DNA of 64,000 bases from contig NZ_CP150207.1 in the NCBI RefSeq assembly GCF_037969765.1, positions 3,403,001 through 3,467,000 on the forward strand, written 5' to 3'. The notes under the pieces are model-generated. The model did no database searches. It was not told the origin of the DNA and worked only from the letters and a program-made list of their open reading frames with translations. This document shows, piece after piece, positions 35,327 to 44,162 of the stretch. The DNA is from Paenibacillus sp. FSL W8-0186. Its GTDB lineage: Bacteria; Bacillota; Bacilli; Paenibacillales; Paenibacillaceae. Numbering within the stretch: the stretch's first letter is position 1; the number at the start of each line of letters is the position of its first letter. Position numbers and translations under genes: made by a program.

Positions 35327-35355
35327 TGTGTATGCCTGTACTTTGTCTTTATGAC
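35327..35355 (-). promoter_or_regulatory. Sigma-E promoter of the spoIIIA operon
   Basis: Minus-strand GTCATAA (35355-35349), 14-base spacer, CATACACA (35334-35327), about 68 bases upstream of the spoIIIAA start, matches the sigma-E pattern TCATATT-N14-CATACAnT well. The B. subtilis operon is sigma-E dependent. Confidence 0.7.
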
Positions 35356-35365
35356 GGGAAATCTA

Positions 35366-35632
35366 TCATTTCTTCAAAATGCCGATTAAGAGACACGAAA
35401 TACCGCAGCATATCCAAATCAGCTTGCCCCACGACAGCTTATCTGCCATCCCGGCCAGTCCGATAGCCGTCGTTAACAGAAGCACCGTGGGCCCTACGAA
35501 CGCAAGCATAGAGTTGACCGCAAGCGCTTTGTCCACGCGCCCCAGCTTCAGCATAATTAAGGCGGCAACGATTTCGATCGAGCCGGAAATCACCCGTATG
35601 GTCGCCATGCTGGTCACGAATTTGTCGAGCAT
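35366..35632 (-). CDS. yqhV: YqhV family membrane protein (DUF2619)
   Basis: An 88-residue protein with three hydrophobic segments (about 12-28, 38-60 and 67-85) starting MLDKFVTSMATIRVISGSIE (core ATIRVISGSIE). It occupies the place of B. subtilis yqhV upstream of spoIIIAA. Function unknown. ATG at 35632; GAAGGGGG is 13 bases upstream. Confidence 0.85.
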   Translation of the reverse strand: MLDKFVTSMATIRVISGSIEIVAALIMLKLGRVDKALAVNSMLAFVGPTVLLLTTAIGLAGMADKLSWGKLIWICCGISCLLIGILKK

Positions 35633-35754
35633 AGCCGGATAACAACCCCCTTCTTGTCCATGTCTCTCTTACCATATGCCCGTTCATCTCTTTTTATTTG
35701 CAAAAAATAGAAGAAGACCCCCAAAATATATGGAGGCCTTGCGGATAAGACATG

Positions 35755-38187
35755 CTATTTTCTTCGCTGGAGAATCAAGGGCTCAATTTGCCAAATGCCA
35801 GTAGCGTACTGCTTAATCGTATGATCGCTGGAAAACTTGCCCGAGTGGGCGATATTAAGCGCAGATTTCTTCAGCCAGTCGCGGGCATTGCGGTATGCCA
35901 GATCGATTCGCAAATGAGCCTCCACATAGCTGGCGAAATCCTTCAGCACGAAAAATTCGTCCTGATGGTGCAGCACCGATTGGTAAATGGACTCGAAGTC
36001 TTGGCCTTCCGGACAGAAGCGGCCCGGATGGATCAACTGGTCCATCACTTCTTTTACACGCAAATCTACGTCGTAAATATGCCAAGGCGAGTATTCGCCG
36101 CTCTGGTTGTATTCCATAACCTGCTCTGCCCGCAAGCCGAACAGAAACATATTGTCATCGCCTAGCATTTCATGCATCTCCACGTTGGCTCCATCCAATG
36201 TTCCGACCGTCAAGGCTCCGTTCATCATAAATTTCATGTTCCCGGTCCCCGAAGCCTCTTTGCCTGCGGTCGAAATTTGTTCGCTGACATCGGCTGCCGG
36301 AATCAGCTTCTCGGCCAAAGACACCGAGTAATTCTCCAGGAAAACGACCTTCATTTTATCGCGGACCGTTCGATCCCGGTTCACCGTGTCCGCCACCGTA
36401 TTGATCAATTTAATGATATTTTTCGCCAAATAATATCCAGGCGCGGCCTTGGCGCTGAACAGAAACGTCCGCGGGGTGATATCTGCCGAGGGATTATCCT
36501 TCAGCTGGTTATACAGATGCATCATATGCAGCACATTAAGCAGCTGACGCTTATAGGCATGCAATCGTTTCGCCTGAACGTCAAAAATCGAATCCGGGTC
36601 AATGCTGATGTGCAGCCTTTCCCGCACGTATTTCGCTAGCCGCAGCTTGTTTCCCCGCTTGATCTCGTGCAGATTGTCCTGAAAACCGCGATCCTCGGCA
36701 TATTTGATTAGTCCGATCATTTCCCTGGGCTGCCTAATCCAGCGCGAGCCGATAGCTTCGGTAATGAGCCTCGCTAATGCCGGGTTGGCGTGCATAAGCC
36801 AGCGCCGATGAGAAATCCCGTTCGTCTTGTTGTTGAACCTCTCCGGATACAGCTCGTAGAATGCCTTCATTTCGCGTTTTTTTAATATTTCAGTATGAAG
36901 GGCAGCTACGCCGTTTACACTATAGCTGCCAGCGATGGCTAAATTGGCCATCCGGATTTGATCTCCATACACGATGGCCAGCTGAGAAATCCGGTTCTGA
37001 TCCCCCGGATAACGCTCCAGGAGCTCCGCGCAAAAGCGTTTGTTCATTTCCTCGATGATCATATAAATGCGCGGCAGCAATTGTTTTACCATGACAGCGG
37101 GCCATTTCTCCAGCGCTTCGCTTAATGTCGTATGGTTGGTATAGGAGACCGCCCGGCGCGTAATTTGCCACGCCTCTTCCCAGGAGCAGCTCCTTTCGTC
37201 CATCAGAATCCGCATGAGCTCCGGTATCACCAGCGTAGGATGCGTATCGTTGATATGTATCGCCGCTTTGTCCGGCAGGCATTCGATTGGAAGCTCCAGC
37301 TTGTCGAACGTCCTTAGGATGCTCTGCAGGCCTGCAGAGCATAAAAAATACTGCTGCTTCAGCCTTAGCAGCTTGCCTTCAAATTCGGAATCATCGGGAT
37401 AGAGAAATTCGGAAACGGACTCGACCGAGCGATAGTAGTTCAAATAATTATAGTAGCTGCCGTTATTGGGTTTAATGGGTGTTTTTGCCGGCCGGGCGCT
37501 CCAGAGGCGCAGCGTATTGACATGGCTTGAGCCGCTGCCGATGACCGGGATGTCATACGGAATGGCCCAAATGCTCTCGTAGCCTGCCAGCTCAAAATGC
37601 AGACGGCCGTCTCTCTCCGTCATTTGAACCTCGCCGCCGAAGCGCACCTCCACCTTCTTGTCTTCCCGGCACACCTCCCACACATTCCCTCGCTGCAGCC
37701 AGTAGTCCGGCAGTTCTACCTGGTGTCCGTCGACGATTTTTTGCTCGAATAGGCCGTATCGGTACCGAATCCCGCAACCATGCCCGGGCAGCTGCTGCGC
37801 AGCCAACGAGTCGAGGAAACAGGCCGCTAGCCGCCCAAGCCCCCCATTGCCCAGCCCCGGATCGCTCTCCTCCTCCTCGGCTGAGTCCAAATCGAAGCCC
37901 AGCTCTTGGAGTCCGTCACGCACAAGCTCCAGTACACCCAGGCTCAGCAAATTGTTCCCCAGCTGCCTTCCGATGAGGAACTCCATAGAAAAGTAATACA
38001 CCTGCTTGGCTTTGGCCGCTTTCAGCCTCTGGTTCGTATTCGCCCAATCCTCACCTATTCTTTCCCGGATCATCATGCCCAAAATACGATATACATCCGC
38101 ATCGGTCGCCTGAGAGACAGGCTTCCCCAACTGCATCACCAGCTCTTTCTTAAACGCTTCCTTGAAGTTCTCTTTAGTATCAAACAC
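35755..38187 (-). CDS. glgP: Glycogen/maltodextrin phosphorylase
   Basis: GlgP releases glucose 1-phosphate from alpha-1,4-glucans. The 810-residue product is of family length, with FSMEFLIGRQLGNNL near the start, GLGNGGLGRLAACFLDSLA (core GNGGLGRLAACF), the catalytic NDTHPTLVIPELMR, and the pyridoxal-phosphate Lys in EASGTGNMKFMMNGA. GTG at 38187 with GGAGG is chosen. It stands alone without other glg genes, and with lysC interrupts the yqhV-efp order known from B. subtilis. Alpha-glucan storage or maltodextrin use cannot be separated from sequence. Confidence 0.93.
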   Translation of the reverse strand: MFDTKENFKEAFKKELVMQLGKPVSQATDADVYRILGMMIRERIGEDWANTNQRLKAAKAKQVYYFSMEFLIGRQLGNNLLSLGVLELVRDGLQELGFDLDSAEEEESDPGLGNGGLGRLAACFLDSLAAQQLPGHGCGIRYRYGLFEQKIVDGHQVELPDYWLQRGNVWEVCREDKKVEVRFGGEVQMTERDGRLHFELAGYESIWAIPYDIPVIGSGSSHVNTLRLWSARPAKTPIKPNNGSYYNYLNYYRSVESVSEFLYPDDSEFEGKLLRLKQQYFLCSAGLQSILRTFDKLELPIECLPDKAAIHINDTHPTLVIPELMRILMDERSCSWEEAWQITRRAVSYTNHTTLSEALEKWPAVMVKQLLPRIYMIIEEMNKRFCAELLERYPGDQNRISQLAIVYGDQIRMANLAIAGSYSVNGVAALHTEILKKREMKAFYELYPERFNNKTNGISHRRWLMHANPALARLITEAIGSRWIRQPREMIGLIKYAEDRGFQDNLHEIKRGNKLRLAKYVRERLHISIDPDSIFDVQAKRLHAYKRQLLNVLHMMHLYNQLKDNPSADITPRTFLFSAKAAPGYYLAKNIIKLINTVADTVNRDRTVRDKMKVVFLENYSVSLAEKLIPAADVSEQISTAGKEASGTGNMKFMMNGALTVGTLDGANVEMHEMLGDDNMFLFGLRAEQVMEYNQSGEYSPWHIYDVDLRVKEVMDQLIHPGRFCPEGQDFESIYQSVLHHQDEFFVLKDFASYVEAHLRIDLAYRNARDWLKKSALNIAHSGKFSSDHTIKQYATGIWQIEPLILQRRK

Positions 38188-38302
38188 GCTAATGGTCCTC
38201 CCTATTCGGCTTTTCCTTGGGTAGGCATGAATAAACCTATACCTTAATACCTTATGTTTAAACTTGCGGGAGCGATAAAATAACAAAAATCAATAATTTA
38301 AA

Positions 38303-38360
38303 CCTAAAAAAACTAAAGACCGTCTCATCTGCAATGAATTCACTGCAGAGAAACGGTCTT
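38303..38360 (-). terminator. lysC terminator
   Basis: AAGACCGT...TGCA (38316-38332) pairs with TGCAG...ACGGTCTT (38343-38360) with two small internal loops; on the minus strand it is followed by TTTAGTTTTTTT. Confidence 0.8.
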
Positions 38361-38393
38361 CTTATTTAGTAGTTCAATAGGAATCAAACCGGG

Positions 38394-39647
38394 TTAGCGG
38401 CGCTCCTGCGGTCCACCGACGAACACTTGGCTTTCGGTGTCCAGGCCATAAGCGGTGTGCAATGCTTTGACCACCTCATTGAGCTTCGTACCCTCGATAA
38501 CGCAGGATACTTTAATTTCCGAGGTGCTCACCATCTTGATATTAACGTCCTGCTTGGAAATGACATCGAACATTTTCGCCGCCACGCCTGGATGGCTAAC
38601 CATGCCGGCCCCGACGATCGACACCTTGACCAATCCCTCTTCCGAAGTAACCTCATCGAATGGAAGGCTGCCGCGAATTCCGTTAATGACATGCAGCGCC
38701 TTCTCCAAATCTGTCAAAGATACGGTGAAGGAGAAATCCGCCTTGCCGTTCTGCACGCCGCTTTGTACGATAATGTCTACATCGATTTTTGCTTCAGCCA
38801 AAGAACCGAACACCTGGGCTAAAACTCCTGGAATATGGGATACGCCCAAAATGCTAATTCTTGCTACATTTTTATCGTAAGCTATTCCGCTGACTACTAC
38901 GCCTTGCTCCATTGTCACTTCCTCCTTAACAACCGTACCCTCATTATGATTAAAGCTTGAACGAACGACGAGACGAACATGATTATGCTTCGCATACTCT
39001 ACTGCGCGCGGGTGAAGCACGGCAGCTCCCAGGTTGGCCAGCTCCAGCATTTCGTCATAGGATATTTCCTTCAGCTTGCGGGCATTCTTGACGATCCGCG
39101 GGTCCGTAGAGTAGATTCCATCTACGTCTGTATAAATTTCACAGTAATCGGCGGAAATGGCCGCTGCCAAGGCGACCGCTGTCGTATCCGAGCCGCCGCG
39201 CCCGAACGTCGTAATCTCCCCGTCCTCGCTAATCCCTTGGAATCCTGCAACGACGACGATGTTTCCTTCATCCAGCGCTGCTTGCACTCGCTGCGGCTGA
39301 ATATCGGTAATACGGGCTCTGGAATGCTCTTTATCCGTACGGAAACCAGCCTGCCAGCCGGTAAATGACACAGCCTTGCGGCCTAGCGCATGAATCGCGA
39401 TCGATAGCAGTGAAATCGAAATCTGCTCACCGGTCGTCATCAGCATATCCATTTCACGCAAAGGCGGCTCCTTGCTGAGCTGCTTCGCCTGATCAATTAA
39501 ATCATCCGTCGTATCTCCCATGGCGGACACCACCACAACGACCTGATGCCCCTCATCCTGCTTCTCGGCGATGCGCCGGGCTACGCGCTGCATCCGTTCC
39601 GTATCACCGACAGAACTTCCCCCAAACTTCATCACAAATAAAGCCAA
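38394..39647 (-). CDS. lysC: Aspartate kinase
   Basis: Aspartokinase phosphorylates aspartate at the head of the lysine, threonine, methionine and diaminopimelate pathway. The 417-residue enzyme has the kinase core (VMKFGGSSVGDTERM, TTGEQIS, FGRGGSDTTAVALAAA, YTDVDGIYSTDPRIV) and two C-terminal ACT domains (about 265-410; VSIVGAGMVSHPGVAAKMF) for feedback control. TTG at 39647 with GGGAGGG. The sequence is closest in layout to B. subtilis LysC; DapG is the alternative. No lysine riboswitch was recognised in the 280 bases upstream. Confidence 0.92.
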   Translation of the reverse strand: MALFVMKFGGSSVGDTERMQRVARRIAEKQDEGHQVVVVVSAMGDTTDDLIDQAKQLSKEPPLREMDMLMTTGEQISISLLSIAIHALGRKAVSFTGWQAGFRTDKEHSRARITDIQPQRVQAALDEGNIVVVAGFQGISEDGEITTFGRGGSDTTAVALAAAISADYCEIYTDVDGIYSTDPRIVKNARKLKEISYDEMLELANLGAAVLHPRAVEYAKHNHVRLVVRSSFNHNEGTVVKEEVTMEQGVVVSGIAYDKNVARISILGVSHIPGVLAQVFGSLAEAKIDVDIIVQSGVQNGKADFSFTVSLTDLEKALHVINGIRGSLPFDEVTSEEGLVKVSIVGAGMVSHPGVAAKMFDVISKQDVNIKMVSTSEIKVSCVIEGTKLNEVVKALHTAYGLDTESQVFVGGPQERR

Positions 39648-39855
39648 ATCAGACCCTCCCAAAAAAGTAAACTCTCCTATCCAAAAAGCACAGTACGGCT
39701 ATGAATATACGATAAATCCGAATAGAATCGCTATCGCCGCAAATTCAAGCAGTAACGCTTTAAACCAGTATAATACGAAAGAGCTGAATTAATCCATTGC
39801 TTTTCGCGGCAATATGCGAAGTTTTCGTCATATTTTCCCGATCCAAATGAATCCA

Positions 39856-39887
39856 AAAAAATTCCTCCACCCGAAAATGAGTGGAGG
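39856..39887 (-). terminator. efp terminator
   Basis: CCTCCAC (39864-39870) and GTGGAGG (39881-39887) with a 10-base loop, followed by a T-run on the minus strand. The remainder of 39648-39926 is the AT-rich lysC upstream region, with no element that could be called. Confidence 0.85.
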
Positions 39888-39926
39888 ACGACGCTGCCTT
39901 CTGCAAGGCATGCATGTAGCGTGAAC

Positions 39927-40484
39927 TTACGCGCGGGAAATGTACTTGCCTTCACGAGTATCAATCAGAAGGACATCATCCTGATTAATGAACAGGGGAA
40001 CCTGCACGTTAAGTCCAGTTTCCAGCTTGGCGTTCTTCGTAGCGCCAGTAGCCGTGTTCCCTTTAATGCCTGGCTCGGATTCCACTACGCGCAGCTCTAC
40101 GCTGTTCGGCAAATTGATTCCGAGAATTTCGCCCTGGTAGCTAACGATTTTTACGTTCATATTTTCCTTCAGGAAATTCAGTTCCCATTCCAATTGTTCC
40201 GAGGACAATGTAAATTGATCATACGTCTCATTATCCATGAAAGTATGGTCTTGTCCACTAGCGTACAAATATTGAACATCGCGGTTCTCAATCATCGCTC
40301 TGCTCACGTTCTCACCGGCACGGAAAGTCTTTTCGACCGTATTCCCGTTACGGAGATTTTTCAGTTTAGAGCGTACGAATGCAGCCCCTTTACCCGGCTT
40401 TACGTGCTGGAACTCCAGTACCGTATAAATGTCACCTTCGAATTCGATGGTCAGGCCTGTTTTAAAATCGTTAACTGAAATCAC
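39927..40484 (-). CDS. efp: Elongation factor P
   Basis: EF-P rescues ribosomes stalled at polyproline. The 185-residue, three-domain protein has the tip loop [17 protein letters not shown] (modifiable Lys in PGKGAA, about residue 32), TFRAGENV and the C-terminal OB domain ending [10 protein letters not shown]. Start GTG at 40484 with AGGAGG. Its order with the downstream peptidase and aroQ is as in B. subtilis. Confidence 0.97.
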   Translation of the reverse strand: MISVNDFKTGLTIEFEGDIYTVLEFQHVKPGKGAAFVRSKLKNLRNGNTVEKTFRAGENVSRAMIENRDVQYLYASGQDHTFMDNETYDQFTLSSEQLEWELNFLKENMNVKIVSYQGEILGINLPNSVELRVVESEPGIKGNTATGATKNAKLETGLNVQVPLFINQDDVLLIDTREGKYISRA

Positions 40485-40564
40485 AAATAGAACCTCCTAT
40501 AGGATCAAATGAGTTGCATAACTACTATATGATAATATAAATTACCCCATATTAAAGCCGTTCA

Positions 40565-41641
40565 TTAACAATCAATGACGGTAAATTCCTTGCTCGATTC
40601 TGTCAGCCTGCGGCAGCCGCCTTCCGTAATGACGACATCGTCTTCAATCCGGACCCCGCCGAAGCCCGGTATATAAATCCCCGGTTCGACAGCAACGACC
40701 ATTCCCGGCTGAAGGATATCGTCGCTCAGCTTGGACAGGCGCGGGGCTTCATGCACTTCCATCCCCAGCCCATGGCCGGTGCTATGGCCGAACTGCTCGC
40801 CGTAGCCGTAGCGTACAATAATGTCACGCGCCAAGGCATCCGCTTCACGTCCGGTCATGCCTGGACGAAGATGCGCCAGCGTATGCAGCTGCGCTTCCAG
40901 TACGATATCGTAAATCTCGCGATGCTTGGGAGCAGGCTTGCCGAGCACTACCGTCCGTGTAATGTCCGAGCAATAGCTGTTCAGCAGCGCTCCGAAATCC
41001 ATTTTGACGAATTCATCACTGCGCAATACGCGATCGCTGGCTACCCCATGCGGCAGAGCCGAACGCTCGCCCGAAGCCACAATCGTATCGAAGCTGCTTG
41101 AAGTTGCGCCGTTCCTGCGCATGAAAATTTCGATCTCCAGCGCCATTTCCCGCTCTGTTACGCCCGGACGCAGCACCTTCAGCATATGCATATACGTCTG
41201 ATCAGCCAATTCCGCAGCCTGTTTCATCAGCGCCAGCTCATGATCATCCTTGTAAATGCGCAGACCTTCAACCAGGCCAGCCGAAGGAACCAGTTTGACC
41301 GGCTGCAGTTCCTGCTCATAAGCCCGGTAGGTGGAGAACACGACGTTCTCTTCTTCAAACCCTAGCTCGCTGATCTTCTGTCCGGCCAGCAGTTCCTTCA
41401 GCGTCTTCGCCACGGACGAGCCATGCTCCACGATTTCAAAGCCAGCGGCTTGATCGGCTGCCTGTGTCATGTAACGAAAATCCGTTAACAAATAAGACTT
41501 GTCCAGCGTAATCAGCACGTAGCCGGACGAGCCGGTAAATCCCGTCAAGTATTGCCGATTGACGTCTCCGGTAATCCATAGCGCATCCAAGCTCTTCAGC
41601 TTCATGGCTTCCCGAAGGCGGCTTACTCTAGAATTCGCCAT
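40565..41641 (-). CDS. Xaa-Pro aminopeptidase-like M24 peptidase
   Basis: A 358-residue 'pita-bread' metallopeptidase of the YqhT type. N-terminal creatinase-like domain (about 1-130), then the catalytic domain with metal ligands in KMDFGALLNSYCSDITRT (two Asp), HSTGHGLGMEVHE, VVAVEPGIY and RIEDDVVIT. Next to efp in many Firmicutes; release of N-terminal residues preceding Pro is the usual activity. ATG at 41641 with GGAGAG. Confidence 0.9.
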   Translation of the reverse strand: MANSRVSRLREAMKLKSLDALWITGDVNRQYLTGFTGSSGYVLITLDKSYLLTDFRYMTQAADQAAGFEIVEHGSSVAKTLKELLAGQKISELGFEEENVVFSTYRAYEQELQPVKLVPSAGLVEGLRIYKDDHELALMKQAAELADQTYMHMLKVLRPGVTEREMALEIEIFMRRNGATSSSFDTIVASGERSALPHGVASDRVLRSDEFVKMDFGALLNSYCSDITRTVVLGKPAPKHREIYDIVLEAQLHTLAHLRPGMTGREADALARDIIVRYGYGEQFGHSTGHGLGMEVHEAPRLSKLSDDILQPGMVVAVEPGIYIPGFGGVRIEDDVVITEGGCRRLTESSKEFTVIDC

Positions 41642-41653
41642 TATATGCTCTCC

Positions 41654-42100
41654 TTATTTCCGACTTTCCAGATACCGCACGAGCGCCATTAATCCCAGCT
41701 CATAGCTGTATGAGCCAAAGCCGGCGATTTGCCCAATCGCCAAGGCGGCGGTAACCGATGTATGACGGAATGATTCACGGGCATGAATATTCGACATATG
41801 CACTTCCACAAAAGGGATATTCACCGCTGCAAAAGCGTCGCGGAGCGCATAGCTATAGTGCGTCCATGCCCCCGGATTGATCAAAATTCCATCGATGCTG
41901 CCGAAAGCCGCATGAATTTTATCAATCAGGTATCCCTCATGATTGGTTTGATAACATTCAATCGCCAAACCCTGCTGCTCGCCCAGCTTCAAGAGCTTGT
42001 CCTCAATGTCGCGAAGCCCTTCAGAACCGTAAACGCCAGGCTCGCGTATGCCGAGCATGTTTAAATTCGGTCCGTTCAATACCAGGATACGGTACATCAT
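41654..42100 (-). CDS. aroQ: Type II 3-dehydroquinate dehydratase
   Basis: AroQ dehydrates 3-dehydroquinate in the shikimate pathway. The 148-residue sequence has LNGPNLNMLGIREPGVYG with the active Tyr, NHEGYLIDKI, NPGAWTHYSYAL, EVHMSNIHARESFRH and GFGSYSYELGLMAL. ATG at 42100 with AAGG seven bases upstream; the upstream frame is not conserved. It is 12 bases before the peptidase gene. Confidence 0.97.
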   Translation of the reverse strand: MMYRILVLNGPNLNMLGIREPGVYGSEGLRDIEDKLLKLGEQQGLAIECYQTNHEGYLIDKIHAAFGSIDGILINPGAWTHYSYALRDAFAAVNIPFVEVHMSNIHARESFRHTSVTAALAIGQIAGFGSYSYELGLMALVRYLESRK

Positions 42101-42173
42101 GCCACACCCTTCCTGCAAAATAACCAAAAGTAATTTTAACATAGGTGTGAGGGAAAAGAGAAGCCTTTTATAC

Positions 42174-42677
42174 TTATTGCAGCGCTTTTTGCGGTTCTCT
42201 GCGGCGTTCATCTGTAAATTCCATCGCGGCCGTATAACCGATGAATAGTCCCCATAGCAAATACAAGCAAAATTCGCTGATCAGCGTATCCACCGGAAGC
42301 GCAGTGACCTTCTTGGTCATGCCAAACATCGGCCCCAGAACAAGAAAGATCACCAGCCACCAGACAATACCGTAAATGATCCCGGGGTAAGGCCCCTTCA
42401 GTCGCCGCAAAAATATTGTATACAGCATTGCAGCAACGATCGAGAACAAAATGAAGAACAGCCACCCGACATAATAACCTACCTGCGTTTTTAGAAACGG
42501 GGTCTTGAAAAAGGGCTCCGCCAAATACCCCGGCACAATATCGGTAAGTCTGAAAAAATACAACAACCCCCTCGCTCCTCCCCAGATTAGCCCGGCAAAA
42601 AAACCAAGCTGCAAGCCGAACGTCCATATATTCGTTCTGTTGTTGCTTTGACTTCCTTGCTGCCGTTGATTCGACAT
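42174..42677 (-). CDS. yqhR: YqhR family membrane protein
   Basis: A 167-residue polytopic protein with about four hydrophobic helices (about 20-40, 65-88, 98-118 and 138-155), corresponding in position and layout to B. subtilis YqhR. The C-terminus is charged. Function unknown. It is divergent from yqhQ. Confidence 0.85.
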   Translation of the reverse strand: MSNQRQQGSQSNNRTNIWTFGLQLGFFAGLIWGGARGLLYFFRLTDIVPGYLAEPFFKTPFLKTQVGYYVGWLFFILFSIVAAMLYTIFLRRLKGPYPGIIYGIVWWLVIFLVLGPMFGMTKKVTALPVDTLISEFCLYLLWGLFIGYTAAMEFTDERRREPQKALQ

Positions 42678-42836
42678 TCGCGCATCCCTTCCTTTCCTGC
42701 TCTATCCAAGGCTTCCATTCGTCGTTTTAGTATGCGCATTTCCAAAAAGACTAAACAAACTAGAATTTGATTCCTATATTCGATACAATGGAATTATTCT
42801 TAGCGACAACGATATTAATTAGGGAAGGTGAAATAT

Positions 42837-43832
42837 TTGCCGAAGGATTCCAAACCGAATATATATGGCGGCCAAGCCGTAATAGAAGGAGTCATGTTTG
42901 GCGGAAAGCATGTCAATGTCACTGCAGTCCGCCGCAAGAGCGGAGAAATTACTTTTTTAGAGGTTCCTAAAGAGGACAAGTCTTGGGTCAAGCGGCTGCG
43001 TAAAATCCCGTTGATCCGCGGCATAGTGAGCATTATCGATTCCAGCGCCAAGGGCTCGAAGCATTTGAACTATTCCGCCGAAGCCATGGCCGATGACGAG
43101 ACGGAGCCAGAAGAACGGGCCAAGCAGAAGGAGAAGGAATCATCCGGCTTCTCTTTGACGATGATTGTAGGCGTGGCGATCGCCGGCGTTCTGTCCTTCC
43201 TGTTCGGCAAAGTCGTGTTTACCCTGGTTCCGGCCGTCGTAGAGGAGTTTTTGTTCGAAAACGCCTTCGACAACCGGGTGCTGCATACGCTGGTCGAAGG
43301 GGCCATTAAGATCATACTCCTCTTGGTTTATTTATGGGCTATCTCGCAAACCCCGGTAATCAAGAGACTGTTCCAATATCACGGCGCCGAGCATAAAGTA
43401 ATAACAGCATACGAGCACGGGGAAGAACTGACGGTTCAGAACGTGCAGAAATACAGCCGGCTCCATTATCGCTGCGGCAGCAGCTTCATTATTCTGACCG
43501 TCATCGTCGGTGTAATCATTTACTCTTTGTTCCACTGGGACAATGTCTGGGAGCGCATGTACATCAGATTGCTGCTTCTGCCGCTGGTTATCGGCGTATC
43601 CTTTGAACTTCTGCGCCTGACCAACGCCGTTCGCGATATTCCCGTACTGCGGTTTCTGGGTTATCCGGGTCTGTGGCTTCAACTGCTGACGACGAAAGAG
43701 CCCAAGGACGACCAAGTGGAGGTATCGATCGCTTCCTTTAACCGGATGCGAGAGCTTGACGCACAATATGAACGGGAGGGCGTCCTTGAACAGCCTGCCC
43801 CTAATACTGCCTTTGATCCCGTGAAAGGATGA
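42837..43832 (+). CDS. yqhQ: YqhQ family membrane protein (DUF1385)
   Basis: A 331-residue DUF1385 protein: YGGQAVIEGVMFGGKHVNVTAVRR at the N-terminus (core GGQAVIEGVMF), membrane helices near 95-120, 140-160 and 215-260, and the conserved central YHGAEHKVITAYEHGEELT...YSRLHYRCGSSF with His, Glu and Cys suggestive of a metal or enzymatic site. TTG at 42837 with AAGGTG is preferred over the GTG nine bases upstream that overlaps it. Followed by yqhP after 6 bases. Confidence 0.88.
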   Translation: MPKDSKPNIYGGQAVIEGVMFGGKHVNVTAVRRKSGEITFLEVPKEDKSWVKRLRKIPLIRGIVSIIDSSAKGSKHLNYSAEAMADDETEPEERAKQKEKESSGFSLTMIVGVAIAGVLSFLFGKVVFTLVPAVVEEFLFENAFDNRVLHTLVEGAIKIILLLVYLWAISQTPVIKRLFQYHGAEHKVITAYEHGEELTVQNVQKYSRLHYRCGSSFIILTVIVGVIIYSLFHWDNVWERMYIRLLLLPLVIGVSFELLRLTNAVRDIPVLRFLGYPGLWLQLLTTKEPKDDQVEVSIASFNRMRELDAQYEREGVLEQPAPNTAFDPVKG

Positions 43833-43838
43833 TAAGCG

Positions 43839-44162
43839 ATGAAAAAGCAGGCCATTCTATTTTGGAGTATGATCGGACTTGCTGCATTTGGTGTAATTAA
43901 CGCGTTATTCGGAAATGGTCATATCAATTGGAGCAGCTTGCTGATTCCGGCCATCCTGGTAGGGGCCGTAGTCTGGCTCTACAAATTCCCGCCCCGCAAG
44001 TACAGGGCAAAGCATCCTAAAGTGAAACCTTCAGCCCGAACGATGGCCAAACTGGCTGCCGAGCAGCGCCAGTCCAGCGGGCAAAAGCGCAAGCATTATC
44101 CGTTCCAGGTCATCGAGGGGAATAAAGGGAAAAATGACGAGGATATTCCGAGATACCACTAA
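43839..44162 (+). CDS. yqhP: SA1362/YqhP-like small membrane protein
   Basis: A 107-residue protein with two transmembrane helices (about 5-24 and 33-49) and a basic cytoplasmic tail (PPRKYRAKHPKVKPS). Same position after yqhQ as B. subtilis yqhP. Function unknown. Its last 4 bases overlap the convergent yqhO stop. Confidence 0.8.
   Translation: MKKQAILFWSMIGLAAFGVINALFGNGHINWSSLLIPAILVGAVVWLYKFPPRKYRAKHPKVKPSARTMAKLAAEQRQSSGQKRKHYPFQVIEGNKGKNDEDIPRYH

Noticed and set aside
35700..35745. Possible hairpin between glgP and yqhV
   Set aside because: ACCCCCAAAATATATGGAGG pairs only weakly and lacks a clear T-run in the required direction.
39648..39926. Lysine riboswitch upstream of lysC
   Set aside because: Looked for because B. 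subtilis lysC has one; no conserved L-box core or terminator/antiterminator pair could be identified near the lysC start.
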